Shown in pieces: positions 15,457 to 24,928 of a stretch of 64,000 bases of DNA; positions within the stretch are counted from its first letter, which is position 1; every line of letters begins with the position of its first letter. Both the position numbers and the translations under genes were made by a program. Below the pieces are notes generated by a model, which was not told where the DNA came from, did not search any database, and saw only the letters and a list, made by a program, of their open reading frames with translations. The stretch lies in NCBI RefSeq assembly GCF_022352055.1, contig NZ_JAKRWM010000017.1:98752-162751 (forward strand), read 5' to 3'. The DNA is from Cohnella mopanensis. GTDB taxonomy: Bacteria; Bacillota; Bacilli; Paenibacillales; Paenibacillaceae.

Positions 15457-16335
15457 ATGGAAAAAATCGCTTCCCTTCGCGAACCGATGTCGATGCCTGA
15501 TTCGTCATTTCCGATTAAAATCCATCCCCCTCAACCCCGAGCGACAGTTGTGGGCGAAACTATATTTGCCCACCATTGGCACGAACATATGGAGTTTTTG
15601 TATTTTACCTCGGGAAGAGCGACGATCGAATGCAGTTCCATCCCTATTTCGTATCAAGCCGGTGATCTGTGCGTAGTGAATAGCAACGAGCTACACTATG
15701 GAATAAGCAATTCCGAAGATTTATCTTATTATGCGATGATCGTGGATGTGGCATTGCTTCATAGCCATACCATCGATGCGATTGAAACGAAGTTCATAAC
15801 GCCGATCGCCAACAATCGGCTTCTGTTCCAGAATCGGATATCCGGCAACGAAGAGATCAATGCATGCATGCTTGCAATCATTAAGGAGCTTGACGCCAAG
15901 GAATTAGGCTACGAGTTGTCCATTAAATCGCATTTGTACCGAATGCTCTCGCTCCTCGTGCGCAATTATCCGGCCACGTTAACGGAGCTGGACGAATACC
16001 GCCTTAAGCTGAAGGAACTCGAACGTCTCGCTCCCGTCTTCGCTTATATTGACGAGCACTACCGGGACAAGCTTTCCGTACAGGAGCTTGCTGGACTTGC
16101 CGGATTAAGCCGATTCCATTTCAGCAGATTATTCAAGCAGGTGACCGACAAAACGTTAATCGATTACATCAACCTCGTTCGGATCAACAAGTCGGAAAAC
16201 ATGCTCCGCGGAAAAAGCATGAACGTTTCCGAAATTGCGCTAGCTACGGGCTTTAACGATATCTACTATTTCAGCCGAATGTTTAAGAAGCTGAAGAAAG
16301 TGTCGCCTTCGGAATGGAGAAACAACGATGGTTAA
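15457..16335 (+). CDS. AraC family transcriptional regulator with cupin sensor domain
   Basis: 292 residues: an N-terminal cupin-like sugar-sensing domain (HHWHEHMEFLYF, about residues 38-49) and a C-terminal double helix-turn-helix (about 190-290; LAGLAGLSRFHFSRLFKQVT and VSEIALATGFNDIYYFSRMFKK). ATG 15457 follows GAGGAG. It is divergent from the isomerase operon and is the likely activator of it. It ends before a bidirectional terminator. Confidence 0.92.
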   Translation: MEKIASLREPMSMPDSSFPIKIHPPQPRATVVGETIFAHHWHEHMEFLYFTSGRATIECSSIPISYQAGDLCVVNSNELHYGISNSEDLSYYAMIVDVALLHSHTIDAIETKFITPIANNRLLFQNRISGNEEINACMLAIIKELDAKELGYELSIKSHLYRMLSLLVRNYPATLTELDEYRLKLKELERLAPVFAYIDEHYRDKLSVQELAGLAGLSRFHFSRLFKQVTDKTLIDYINLVRINKSENMLRGKSMNVSEIALATGFNDIYYFSRMFKKLKKVSPSEWRNNDG

Positions 16336-16341
16336 ACATTC

Positions 16342-16373
16342 GAAGCGTACGGCTGATCGTAGCCGTACGCTTC
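16342..16373. terminator. Bidirectional intrinsic terminator
   Basis: GAAGCGTACGGCT and AGCCGTACGCTTC form a 13-bp stem around GATCGT, between the convergent AraC and YkuK genes. Confidence 0.88.
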
Positions 16374-16378
16374 TTCCG

Positions 16379-16942
16379 TTACAGTACCATTCGATTTTTC
16401 GTAAATCGGTTCGCATAGGAGGAAGCAACGTAAGCATCCGGCTTGACCCTTGGGGCATACAATCCCATGGACTCTACCCGATCCATCATTTCCTGCACGT
16501 ATAATGCCGTCTGATTGACCACCGGCTCCGTTCCAGCGTCGATGTCGATATAAGTTTCGAGCGTCGCCCCTTGATAGACGTAGGGGAGCAACAAATCCTC
16601 CATCTGGCCAAGCACGGAGCTGTCGAAATAACCGGCAACCCTTTGCGAGAAAGACGTTTCCAACGTCAGCTTCTCCCTTATCGAGTTAAGTTGCCGGGGA
16701 ACAGCTACCTGGCGATAACATGCCCAAGCGCCTCTTCCGATCCGATGAATGACGATTCCGGTTACGAATTTCGTATGTCCTCTATGAACTTGGCTGTCCG
16801 TCCCGATTACGAATTGGTATGCGCACTTGGGGTCTTGCCCGATAAAACGAATAATTCGTTCGAGAACGTCGTTCATACTCAGATGGCTTTCCGACAAATT
16901 CTGAAAGCTCAGTTCATCCCACCTGGAAATCGTACTCATCAT
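16379..16942 (-). CDS. YkuK family protein (DUF458, RNase H-like fold)
   Basis: 187 residues with the DUF458 motif FVIGTDSQVHRGHTKFVTGI, a first acidic residue in GTDSQ and a second in YIDIDAGTEP, arranged as in RNase H-like folds. The cellular role is unknown. AGAGGTGA precedes tandem ATG codons at 16942 and 16939; the longer frame to 17020 runs into the tRNA fragment and is rejected. Confidence 0.82.
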   Translation of the reverse strand: MMSTISRWDELSFQNLSESHLSMNDVLERIIRFIGQDPKCAYQFVIGTDSQVHRGHTKFVTGIVIHRIGRGAWACYRQVAVPRQLNSIREKLTLETSFSQRVAGYFDSSVLGQMEDLLLPYVYQGATLETYIDIDAGTEPVVNQTALYVQEMMDRVESMGLYAPRVKPDAYVASSYANRFTKNRMVL

Positions 16943-16993
16943 GGTTATTGTGATCACCTCTGCCATACTTGCTGCTCTACATTTATTATTGTA

Positions 16994-17018
16994 TGGCGGT
17001 GACGACAGGACTCGAACC
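16994..17018 (-). other. tRNA 3'-end fragment
   Basis: On the minus strand the sequence reads GGTTCGAGTCC, then TGT, then CGTCACCGCCA: a T-loop, an acceptor 3' strand and an encoded CCA end, 25 bases in all. Upstream of the T-loop there is no T-stem partner, anticodon arm or D arm, so this is a remnant and not a functional tRNA. Such fragments mark old integration sites or broken tRNA genes. Confidence 0.6.
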
Positions 17019-17033
17019 ATTCGACAATGTTAT

Positions 17034-17062
17034 TTTACTCGCGTGCGGATCAGCACTATAAT
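17034..17062 (+). promoter_or_regulatory. Promoter for mqnB-mqnD
   Basis: TTTACT (17034-17039), a 17-base spacer and TATAAT (17057-17062), 47 bases upstream of the mqnB start. Confidence 0.5.
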
Positions 17063-17108
17063 TAATTAAGTAGGTTTTACTCATGCCCAACCGAAGGGGA
17101 TTAGGAAA

Positions 17109-17762
17109 TTGAATAAAGTTCTGATTATGACCGCAGTCGATGCGGAAAAGGAAGCGGTGCTGCGAGGCGTTCGCGGAAATCGCAAATTCGACGTAATCAC
17201 GGCAGGCGTCGGACCGGTTGCTGCCGCGGTGAGCACGACCATGGCGCTTGCAGCGGAAGATTGGAAATACGATCTGGTCATCAGCGCGGGCATCGGCGGT
17301 GGCTTCATCGATCAAGCCGCGATCGGCTCGATCGTCATAGCAAGTGAAGTCATTGCAGCAGACCTCGGAGCGGAAACGCCGGACGGATTCGCTAGCGTGG
17401 ACAAGCTGGGATTCGGCACGAATCGATTATCCGTCGAAGAGAAACTGTCTGCTCGATTGGTTGAAATTTTTCAGGCAAGGGGCATTAGCGTTCAATATGG
17501 GCCTATCCTAACCTTGTCTACGGTTACCGGAACCGCCGATACGGCATTACGGTTGGTCGAACAAATTCCGGGCGCCGCCGCCGAAGCGATGGAAGGTTAC
17601 GGGGTAGCAGAAGCGGCTCATCGACGCGGCATTCCTTTTATCGAGATACGCGCCATCTCTAACGCGGTAGGTCCAAGAGACAAATCCGCTTGGCGAATCG
17701 GGGATGCTCTTGCTGCTTTGGAAGCGGCAAGCACTCATTTAGTGGAGGTTATTACAGCATGA
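17109..17762 (+). CDS. mqnB: Futalosine hydrolase
   Basis: 217 residues of the nucleoside phosphorylase/hydrolase family, with the nucleoside-binding motifs TAGVGPVAAA, SAGIGGGFID and EAMEGYGVAEAA. It cleaves futalosine (hypoxanthine release) to dehypoxanthine futalosine in the alternative menaquinone pathway; the adjacent mqnD supports this over a generic MTA/SAH nucleosidase. The start is TTG at 17109, 9 bases after AAGGGGA. Coupled to mqnD by an ATGA overlap. Confidence 0.92.
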   Translation: MNKVLIMTAVDAEKEAVLRGVRGNRKFDVITAGVGPVAAAVSTTMALAAEDWKYDLVISAGIGGGFIDQAAIGSIVIASEVIAADLGAETPDGFASVDKLGFGTNRLSVEEKLSARLVEIFQARGISVQYGPILTLSTVTGTADTALRLVEQIPGAAAEAMEGYGVAEAAHRRGIPFIEIRAISNAVGPRDKSAWRIGDALAALEAASTHLVEVITA

Positions 17763-18604
17763 ACAGCATGAAAATCGCGTACTCTCCTTGTCCCAATGAT
17801 ACTTTCGTATTCCATGCGCTTGTGCATGGCCTTATTCCCGGCACTCCGTCCTTCGACGTTACCTATGCGGATATCGATATTACGAACAACCTGTCCGCGA
17901 GCTCGAACGAGCTGGACATCATGAAAATTTCTTATGCCGCTTTGCCTTGGATTGCTCCGGAGTATAAGCTCGTCCCTTGCGGCGGCGCGCTTGGCCGCGG
18001 TTGCGGACCGCTTGTTTTGACAGCGGATGGCAATGGCGCCGGGGATGCTTCCCGGTTGTCCGGCAAACGGGTCGCCGTTCCTAGCGAACGGTCGACGGCT
18101 TATTTGCTATTCCGATTGTGGGCTGCGCAGAACGTTCCGGGCGGCGTAGCGGAAATTGTCGTAATGCCTTTCCACGAAATTATGCCTGCCGTGCGCGATG
18201 GGTTAATCGATGCCGGCTTGGTTATTCACGAAGCGAGGTTTACTTATCAGAACTATGGCCTCTCCCAAGTTGTCGATCTCGGCAATTGGTGGGAGAGCGA
18301 TACCGGACTCCCGATTCCGCTGGGAGCGATCATTGCTCGTCGCTCCTTGGATTTGACCGCCATTCGCGAGTGGATTCAAGCTTCCGTCGCCTATGCGTGG
18401 GAGCACCCCGACGTTTCACGAGGTTACGTATTGGAACACGCCCAGGAGATGGATCCTAGCGTTGCCCAATCGCACATCGACCTGTACGTGAACGATTTCA
18501 CCGCCGACTTGGGAGACGATGGCTTCGCAGCCGTCACGACCCTACTGCAACGCGCCATGGACGAGGATTTAGTTCCGAAGATGGATTTGGCAACTCTTCG
18601 TTAG
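17759..18604 (+). CDS. mqnD: 1,4-dihydroxy-6-naphthoate synthase
   Basis: 281 residues. The N-terminal MKIAYSPCPNDTFVFHAL, DIDITNN and the DIMKISYAA segment, with the later HEARFTYQ motif, are characteristic of MqnD, which converts cyclic dehypoxanthinylfutalosine to dihydroxynaphthoate. ATG 17759 overlaps the mqnB stop and has GTGGAGG upstream; ATG 17768 is a possible alternative. mqnA and mqnC are not in the window. Confidence 0.94.
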   Translation: MNSMKIAYSPCPNDTFVFHALVHGLIPGTPSFDVTYADIDITNNLSASSNELDIMKISYAALPWIAPEYKLVPCGGALGRGCGPLVLTADGNGAGDASRLSGKRVAVPSERSTAYLLFRLWAAQNVPGGVAEIVVMPFHEIMPAVRDGLIDAGLVIHEARFTYQNYGLSQVVDLGNWWESDTGLPIPLGAIIARRSLDLTAIREWIQASVAYAWEHPDVSRGYVLEHAQEMDPSVAQSHIDLYVNDFTADLGDDGFAAVTTLLQRAMDEDLVPKMDLATLR

Positions 18605-18640
18605 TTCGTTAGAGCCGCTGTCTATCCCGCTCGCATAAAA

Positions 18641-18672
18641 AACCGCCCGCGGAATTCCGCGGGCGGTTTCTC
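18641..18672. terminator. Bidirectional intrinsic terminator
   Basis: AACCGCCCGCGG and CCGCGGGCGGTT form a 12-bp stem with an AATT loop, between mqnD and the convergent FliD-like gene. Confidence 0.92.
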
Positions 18673-18676
18673 TTGC

Positions 18677-19921
18677 CTATAAAATACGATTGACCAATAA
18701 CCCGGTCGTTGGGAAAGGCAAGTAAGCTTGCATCGACGATTGATAGGTAGCGAATTGCTGCATCGCCTGAATCTGCTTGTTCACCAAGGCGCTGGCCGAG
18801 GCGTCATTGAAACGTTCCGTTGCTTTGACAAGGCGATCGGCTAACCCGTCGCGACCGACAAGCGCCTTATTGGTTTGCTCATAATCTGCGTTTAATTTGA
18901 TCTTGAACGTAACTTCATCCAGCCGCAACGATCCATCCGCGTTTACCATGATGCCGATTCGCTCGTCTCCACGTGAGTCCACTGCGTTGTCCAAGCTCTT
19001 ACGGACTGCCGGACTTAAGAAACCGCCCGCCTCGTTTAACCTATCCCGCATCGCGTTGTAGCTTGAGATCATTTTCCCAACCTGCTCTATCGCTTCCTTC
19101 TCGTCGGGTCGAACCTTGATTTCAATCACGTCCGTCGAGGCTTCTAATAACGTTGCTGTAACCTTTCCCTTCTCGAGCTCGATCACGTTGGATTTGGATG
19201 TCTGCTCCTCTCCCCCGTTTACCTTGAACGAAGCGTTCTTGGCAGCCGAAGTGACAACGAACATACCGGTGGAAGATACCGCGTTACCGACCGTATCCTC
19301 CACTTCGAAAGCCCGATCCGTTCCCGTTCTGTCGCTCTTCAATTCTAGTCTCGAAGTGCCCCCATCCGAATCCGTTATCACGCGGGCTGTCACTCCGGTC
19401 TTGGCGTCGTTAATCGCATCTCTCAGCTTCGTTAAAGCTTGTTCATTCGTATCCTGAGTCGCAATCTGTACCGAAATCGACTTTGATTTGCTTCCGACCG
19501 TAATCTTGAATGCATTGGCACCGCTCTGAATGCCGCTTAAGCTTTCTCTATTTAATTCCGCCCCGCTATTCGTTTGCTTGTCCGCGATCGATTGAACTTG
19601 GATTCGATAGGCTTTGACCGAAGCCCCGTTGTTCGCCGATGCGACCACGGTATTCGGGTTAGACGATAAAACTTCTCTCGCCTGAATGGACGACGTTTTG
19701 GATCGTAACAAGTTATTGGCTGAAGATTGCACATCCTGAGTCGAAGACAGGAAGCTCGCAATCTCTATCGCGGCTGACTTAGCTAGCTCTTTATAGGGGT
19801 TCGGATAGGAATTCAGCCATGAATTCGCTGGCTGCCGATAAGCAGATCGACTGAATGGCGAATAAATGTAAGGCGATACAGGAGGCACAACTTTGCCAAC
19901 GGCTTCTGAAGAATAGTACAT
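18677..19921 (-). CDS. FliD-like flagellar cap-type protein, orphan
   Basis: 414 residues. After an unusual Pro/Tyr/Ser-rich N-terminus (1-45), the body resembles FliD: a helical segment, SNPNTVVASANNGASVKAYRI (about 86-106), hook IN-like motifs (NAFKITVGSKSKSISVQI) and a C-terminal helical region with ISSYNAMRDRLNE and MQQFATYQSSMQAY. FliD caps the filament and guides flagellin assembly, but there are no flagellar genes nearby and the canonical FliD N-terminus is replaced. It may be a specialised surface filament protein. AGGAAGGTGAG precedes the ATG. Confidence 0.75.
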   Translation of the reverse strand: MYYSSEAVGKVVPPVSPYIYSPFSRSAYRQPANSWLNSYPNPYKELAKSAAIEIASFLSSTQDVQSSANNLLRSKTSSIQAREVLSSNPNTVVASANNGASVKAYRIQVQSIADKQTNSGAELNRESLSGIQSGANAFKITVGSKSKSISVQIATQDTNEQALTKLRDAINDAKTGVTARVITDSDGGTSRLELKSDRTGTDRAFEVEDTVGNAVSSTGMFVVTSAAKNASFKVNGGEEQTSKSNVIELEKGKVTATLLEASTDVIEIKVRPDEKEAIEQVGKMISSYNAMRDRLNEAGGFLSPAVRKSLDNAVDSRGDERIGIMVNADGSLRLDEVTFKIKLNADYEQTNKALVGRDGLADRLVKATERFNDASASALVNKQIQAMQQFATYQSSMQAYLPFPTTGLLVNRIL

Positions 19922-20226
19922 CTTCTCACCTTCCTTATTCTCAACTAACTCCTTATTTTCAATATAGCACCCTCTATTTTTTTACACAATCATCCAGTTT
20001 TTGAAACTAAGTATAAATTTTGTAGGAAAGATTAGAGTCAAATGTGATCAAATGGCGCAATCTAATCCTTAATGAGGAAATTCAGGGATCGATCTATTAT
20101 GTAGATCATTCCTATGCATAATAATGTCTATTTCCGAACATAAAAATGCATTAGAATGGTTACAGGTGCGTACAGCTACATATTCGTCACCGAAGATTGA
20201 CTAACATGAATACAGAGGGATGCACA

Positions 20227-23124
20227 ATGTCTGATGACAATGAAAAAATGCAAGGACTATGGCAGCAGTTTTTCGGTCCAAATCTAGGCTACATCCAAGA
20301 GCAGTACGATCTTTACCTTCAAAATGCAGATTCGGTAAGCCCGCAATATCGCGAGCTATTTGCACAATATGGCGCCCCTCCTCGTGTAGAAACTGGGACG
20401 AATGCTCAGGCTTCATCTCCTGATCAAGTTCAGGCACGTAGCCTGTCGGCCGCCACTGACACCAATTTACTCAAGAAAGCAATCGCAGCCGGCCAATTGG
20501 CTTGGAATATACGTGCTTTCGGCCATCTTGCCGCGGATATCGATCCGCTGGGACTCAGCTTCAAAGCAAGCGCAGAAGTCATCGAACCGGGCACTTATGG
20601 ATTAACGGAAGCAGACCTAAAACAATTACCTCCCGAATGCGTATGGGAAGATGCTCCTTATCCGCTGAACAATGCTTGGGAAGCAGCCCAGAAGCTGCGT
20701 GAAGTGTATACGGGCCCTATCGCTTTCGAATTCGGCCACGTCCACGTGGAAGAAGAACGCAAATGGTTGAACCAACGTGCGGAAGCCGTTATCCCTTCAA
20801 CTACGTTGCTCACCTCAGAACGCGAAGCTTTGCTTAGAAGACTGCTGGAAGCAGAACAATTCGAAGATTTCCTACAGCGCACTTTCGTCGGACAGAAACG
20901 TTTCTCCGCCGAAGGGGTTGAAGCGCTTATTCCGCTTGCGGACGAAATCGTTCATGAGCTCACGAACGACGGCGCGCGTCACATCGCTATCGGGATGGCC
21001 CATCGCGGGCGTTTGAACGTGCTTGCTCATGTACTCGGCAAGCCTTACGGCAACATTTTCTCCGAATTCCACCATGCGCCTAACAAGAACCTTAACCCTT
21101 CGGAAGGTTCGATTGGCATTAATTATGGCTGGACCGGCGACGTGAAATATCATTTGGGCGCCAATCGTTCCGTTCAATCCGGCGAAACGGCCGAAACGCG
21201 AATTACTCTGGCCAACAACCCGAGCCATCTCGAGTATGTAAACCCAGTAGTTGGCGGATACGCTCGCGCGGCTCAAGAAGATCGCAGCAAGCCCGGTTAC
21301 CCAGTACAAAATCTGGACTTAGCTGCTTCCATCGTTATTCACGGCGATGCGGCTTTCTCCGGTGAAGGCATCGTTGCCGAGACGCTTAACTTCAACAATC
21401 TGCGTGGTTACACGAGCGGTGGAACGATTCATATCATCGCCAACAACCGAATCGGCTTCACGACCGAAAGCCATGATTCCCGTTCCACGCATTATGCCAG
21501 CGACTTGGCCAAAGGATTTGAAATTCCGATCATTCACGTGAACGCGGACGAACCGGAAGCCGTTATCGCAGCGGCGCGCATGGCGAGCGAATACCGTACG
21601 TTATTCAAGAAGGACTTCCTGATCGATCTGGTCGGCTATCGCCGTTATGGCCACAACGAGACGGACGATCCGGAAACGACGCAACCGCTCATATACAAAA
21701 AAGTAAGAGCCCACTCGACAGTTAGCCGTCTCTATGCGGACAAACTGATTAAAGAAGGCTTCTTATCCGCGGATGCGGCCGAGCAAATCAAGCGCGACGT
21801 TCAGAACAAGCTGAAAGCCGCTTACGATCAAGTCAAAGGACAAGAGCACAAAGACTCCGTCTTTCAAGCTCGTCCGACGGAGTACGATCCGGCCGAGTCC
21901 AAACCGGCAACATCCGTTCCGATGGATAAGCTTCGCAGCATCAACAAAAACTTGCTCAAGTGGCCGGAAACGTTCAAAGTGTACGGCAAACTGCAGCGCA
22001 TTCTCGAACGTCGCGCGGATTCGCTTAACGACGGAGAGAAAGTCGACTGGAGTCACGCCGAGACGCTTGCATTCGCTACGATTCTTGCGGATGGCACTCC
22101 GATGAGACTTAGCGGACAAGACGTGGAAAGAGCAACCTTCGCTCACCGGAATTTAGTGCTTCACGATTCCGAAACGGGCGAAACGTTCTGCCCTCTTCAT
22201 GAGCTGCCGGAAGCGAATGCTTCTTTCGCCATTCATAACAGCCCGCTCTCCGAAGCTGGCGTACTCGGCTTGGAGTATGGCTATAACGTATACGCTCCTG
22301 AGACGATGGTCATCTGGGAAGCACAATTCGGTGACTTCATGAATGCCGCTCAAGTCATCATCGATCAATTTATATCTGCCGGCCAATCCAAATGGTCGCA
22401 GCGTTCCGGTTTGGTTATGCTGTTACCGCACGGATATGAAGGCCAAGGACCTGAGCACTCCAGCGCAAGAATGGAGCGGTTCCTGCAGCTGTCCGGCGAA
22501 GAAAACTGGACTGTCGCTTACCTGTCCAGCGCGGCGCAATATTTCCACTTACTTCGCCGTCAAGCGTCCGTCATTAACACGAAAGACGCTAAGCCGCTCA
22601 TCGTAATGGCGCCTAAGAGCATGATTCGTAATCCTTACGTGGCATCGCCGGCAGCCTTGCTAAGCGAAGGTTCGTTCCAGACCGTAGTCGAACAGCCAGG
22701 TCTTGGACAAAATCCTGCCCGCGTGGAAAGACTTGTTTTGTGCACCGGTAAAGTGGCGATAGACTTGGCGGAAGAGCTCGACAAATCTGCCGATGTTAAC
22801 CGCGACTGGCTGCATATTGCACGCGTAGAACAGCTTTACCCGTTCCCGAAACATGAAATCAAAGCGATCATTGACCGCTATCCTAATCTCACTGAAGTTC
22901 TATGGGTACAGGAAGAGCCGAAAAACATGGGCGCATGGAGTTATATGGAGCCGCGCATTCGCGCGCTCGTCGAAACATCGAAAACGGCGGTCGGATACAA
23001 CGGACGTCCTAAACGTTCTAGCCCTGCGAGCGGATATCAGCAGATTCATACCTTCGAGCAGCAGTTCATTATCAATCAAGCTTTGCTTCAGAAAAAGAAA
23101 TCGGCAGTTAAATCCGGGAGGTAA
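20227..23124 (+). CDS. odhA: 2-oxoglutarate dehydrogenase E1 component
   Basis: 965 residues, close to the usual Bacillales length. An N-terminal LWQQFFGPNLGYIQEQYDLYL segment is followed by the ThDP-binding core (GMAHRGRLNVLAHV; GDAAFSGEGIVAETLNFNNL; IANNRIGFTT) and a transketolase-like C-terminal domain (YEGQGPEHSSARMERFLQL). It decarboxylates 2-oxoglutarate and passes the succinyl group to OdhB in the TCA cycle. ATG 20227 (SD GAGGGA) is chosen over 20197. The preceding gap 19922-20226 is AT rich and holds the promoter region; no RNA element seen. Confidence 0.97.
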   Translation: MSDDNEKMQGLWQQFFGPNLGYIQEQYDLYLQNADSVSPQYRELFAQYGAPPRVETGTNAQASSPDQVQARSLSAATDTNLLKKAIAAGQLAWNIRAFGHLAADIDPLGLSFKASAEVIEPGTYGLTEADLKQLPPECVWEDAPYPLNNAWEAAQKLREVYTGPIAFEFGHVHVEEERKWLNQRAEAVIPSTTLLTSEREALLRRLLEAEQFEDFLQRTFVGQKRFSAEGVEALIPLADEIVHELTNDGARHIAIGMAHRGRLNVLAHVLGKPYGNIFSEFHHAPNKNLNPSEGSIGINYGWTGDVKYHLGANRSVQSGETAETRITLANNPSHLEYVNPVVGGYARAAQEDRSKPGYPVQNLDLAASIVIHGDAAFSGEGIVAETLNFNNLRGYTSGGTIHIIANNRIGFTTESHDSRSTHYASDLAKGFEIPIIHVNADEPEAVIAAARMASEYRTLFKKDFLIDLVGYRRYGHNETDDPETTQPLIYKKVRAHSTVSRLYADKLIKEGFLSADAAEQIKRDVQNKLKAAYDQVKGQEHKDSVFQARPTEYDPAESKPATSVPMDKLRSINKNLLKWPETFKVYGKLQRILERRADSLNDGEKVDWSHAETLAFATILADGTPMRLSGQDVERATFAHRNLVLHDSETGETFCPLHELPEANASFAIHNSPLSEAGVLGLEYGYNVYAPETMVIWEAQFGDFMNAAQVIIDQFISAGQSKWSQRSGLVMLLPHGYEGQGPEHSSARMERFLQLSGEENWTVAYLSSAAQYFHLLRRQASVINTKDAKPLIVMAPKSMIRNPYVASPAALLSEGSFQTVVEQPGLGQNPARVERLVLCTGKVAIDLAEELDKSADVNRDWLHIARVEQLYPFPKHEIKAIIDRYPNLTEVLWVQEEPKNMGAWSYMEPRIRALVETSKTAVGYNGRPKRSSPASGYQQIHTFEQQFIINQALLQKKKSAVKSGR

Positions 23125-23129
23125 CAGCA

Positions 23130-24386
23130 ATGCATGACATTATAGTACCAGCAATGGGTGAGTCCATTACGGAAGGAACGATTTCGAAATGGATCGTCAA
23201 AGTCGGAGACAGCGTCAAACAGGGCGACCTCTTATTGGAACTGGAAACGGACAAAGTAAACCTGGAAATTAGCGCCGAGCAAGATGGCGTCGTCGCGGAA
23301 ATTCTCGCGAACGAAGGTGATAACGTTAAGATCGGCGAATCCGTCGGCAGAATCGGTGCTGCTGGTCAAGCCGCTGCTCCTGCTGCAGCTCCTGCGGTTA
23401 GTGCACCTGCTGCACCTGCTGCTCCTGCTCCGGTTGCCGCTCCTGCCCAACCATCTGCTGTAGCTGCTTCCAGCAACGATAGCGCGTCTACGCTTGCGAC
23501 TCCTGCAGCCCGTAAGCTCGCCCGGGAAAAAGGAATCGATCTGAACACATTGCCTGCGCGCGATCCAATCGGCCGCATCCATGCTAACGATGTCGCTTCC
23601 GCCGGAACGGTTGCTCCAAGCGCTCCTGCTGCACAAGCAGCGCCTAAAGCTCCGGCAGTCGACAAGCCGACTTCCAATTCGAATAAACCGGAAGAGCGCA
23701 AACGGATGTCCCGTCGTCGTCTGACGATCGCGAAACGGTTAGTCGAAGCGCAACAAACGGCGGCTATGCTTACGACTTTCAACGAAGTCGACATGTCGGC
23801 CATTCTCGAAGTTCGTAAACGTCGCAAAGATTCCTTCAAAGAAAAACACGACGTCGGTCTGGGTTTCATGTCCTTCTTCACCAAAGCGGTTGTCGGCGCG
23901 TTGAAGGCATTCCCTCATCTGAACGCTGAAATTAACGGCGAAGATATCATCGTCAAAAAATATTACGACATCGGCATCGCGGTTTCTGCCAAAGAAGGTT
24001 TGGTCGTTCCAGTCCTTCGCGAAGCGGATCGTCTTGGCTTCGCCGAAATCGAACGCACGATCGTTCAATTGGCCGGCAAAGCCCGCAACAACACGCTGGA
24101 ATTGTCCGAGCTTCAAGGCGGAACGTTCACGATCACGAACGGCGGCGTATTCGGTTCCTTGCTGTCGACTCCTATCCTGAACGCGCCTCAAGTCGGTATC
24201 CTCGGCATGCACAAGATCCAACTTCGCCCGGTCGCTATCGACGCCGAGCGCATGGAGAACCGTCCGATGATGTACATCGCCCTTTCCTACGACCACAGAA
24301 TCGTAGACGGAGCGGAAGCCGTGCAATTCCTCGTCAAAATCAAGGAAATGCTCGAAGATCCGGAAACTCTTCTTCTTGAAGGTTGA
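23130..24386 (+). CDS. odhB: Dihydrolipoamide succinyltransferase (2-oxoglutarate dehydrogenase E2)
   Basis: 418 residues. Lipoyl domain (1-76) with the lipoylation lysine in LELETDKVNLEI, an Ala/Pro-rich flexible linker, a peripheral-subunit-binding domain (about 124-160, TPAARKLAREKGIDL), a second linker and the catalytic acyltransferase domain ending in the active-site motif SYDHRIVDGAEAV. Five bases separate it from odhA, and its GGGAGG overlaps the odhA stop region. The E3 gene is not here, as in Bacillus, where E3 is shared with pyruvate dehydrogenase. Confidence 0.97.
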   Translation: MHDIIVPAMGESITEGTISKWIVKVGDSVKQGDLLLELETDKVNLEISAEQDGVVAEILANEGDNVKIGESVGRIGAAGQAAAPAAAPAVSAPAAPAAPAPVAAPAQPSAVAASSNDSASTLATPAARKLAREKGIDLNTLPARDPIGRIHANDVASAGTVAPSAPAAQAAPKAPAVDKPTSNSNKPEERKRMSRRRLTIAKRLVEAQQTAAMLTTFNEVDMSAILEVRKRRKDSFKEKHDVGLGFMSFFTKAVVGALKAFPHLNAEINGEDIIVKKYYDIGIAVSAKEGLVVPVLREADRLGFAEIERTIVQLAGKARNNTLELSELQGGTFTITNGGVFGSLLSTPILNAPQVGILGMHKIQLRPVAIDAERMENRPMMYIALSYDHRIVDGAEAVQFLVKIKEMLEDPETLLLEG

Positions 24387-24400
24387 TCGCACAATGATTC

Positions 24401-24434
24401 AAACCTCTTCGCCTCTGGCGGAGAGGTTTTTTTT
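24401..24434 (+). terminator. Intrinsic terminator after odhB
   Basis: AAACCTCT-T-CGCC and GGCG-G-AGAGGTTT around TCT, followed by a run of T. Confidence 0.93.
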
Positions 24435-24580
24435 CGTTTACCGGCTGATTGCGACATGGAGGTTAATCTTATTTTAGTGAAAAGAACTATAATCTCCACT
24501 AAGACTCGTTAGAGTACGACAATTAACCCCGTACTGGGGCGTTCCTGCCCATAGAAGGTTAGAGAGCTCCACTATTTTGT

Positions 24581-24652
24581 GGGCATTCGGGCATTCGGGC
24601 ATTCGGGCATTCGGGCATTCGGGCATTCGGGCACTCGGGCACTCGGGCATCT
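24581..24652. repeat. 8-bp tandem microsatellite (GGGCATTC)
   Basis: Six exact copies of GGGCATTC, two of GGGCACTC and one degenerate copy, head to tail. The gap 24435-24928 also holds a 7-bp triplicate (GCGGGGT, 24845-24865), an inverted repeat ATCCATTTA...TAAATGGAT (24782-24829) and two TACAGTTATTT motifs (24671, 24721) shared with the 37.1-kb intergenic region. No gene is visible in it. Confidence 0.95.
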
Positions 24653-24928
24653 GAACAAGTAATGGATTTCTACAGTTATTTACGTGCTGAATAGCTGGAA
24701 ATGAGAAATAGCTGGAAAAATACAGTTATTTGGAACAAGTTGGGCTATAGTTTTCGAGTTTGTTGTGAATTAAATGTATTAATCCATTTATTTAAATTAA
24801 TACCCCTCGATTCATAAAATTAAATGGATATTTCCAGTTATTATGCGGGGTGCGGGGTGCGGGGTGCTCAAATAAACAAAAAAATGGTGAAGAGAGAAAG
24901 AATCTCGCTCCACCATCCATTCAAGTTA

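Noticed and set aside
16994..17018. Complete tRNA gene
   Set aside because: Only the T-loop and acceptor 3' part is present; the anticodon and D arms are missing.
20227..24386. Missing E3 gene as evidence of a broken odh operon
   Set aside because: In Bacillales E3 is normally encoded with pyruvate dehydrogenase, so a two-gene odhAB is expected.
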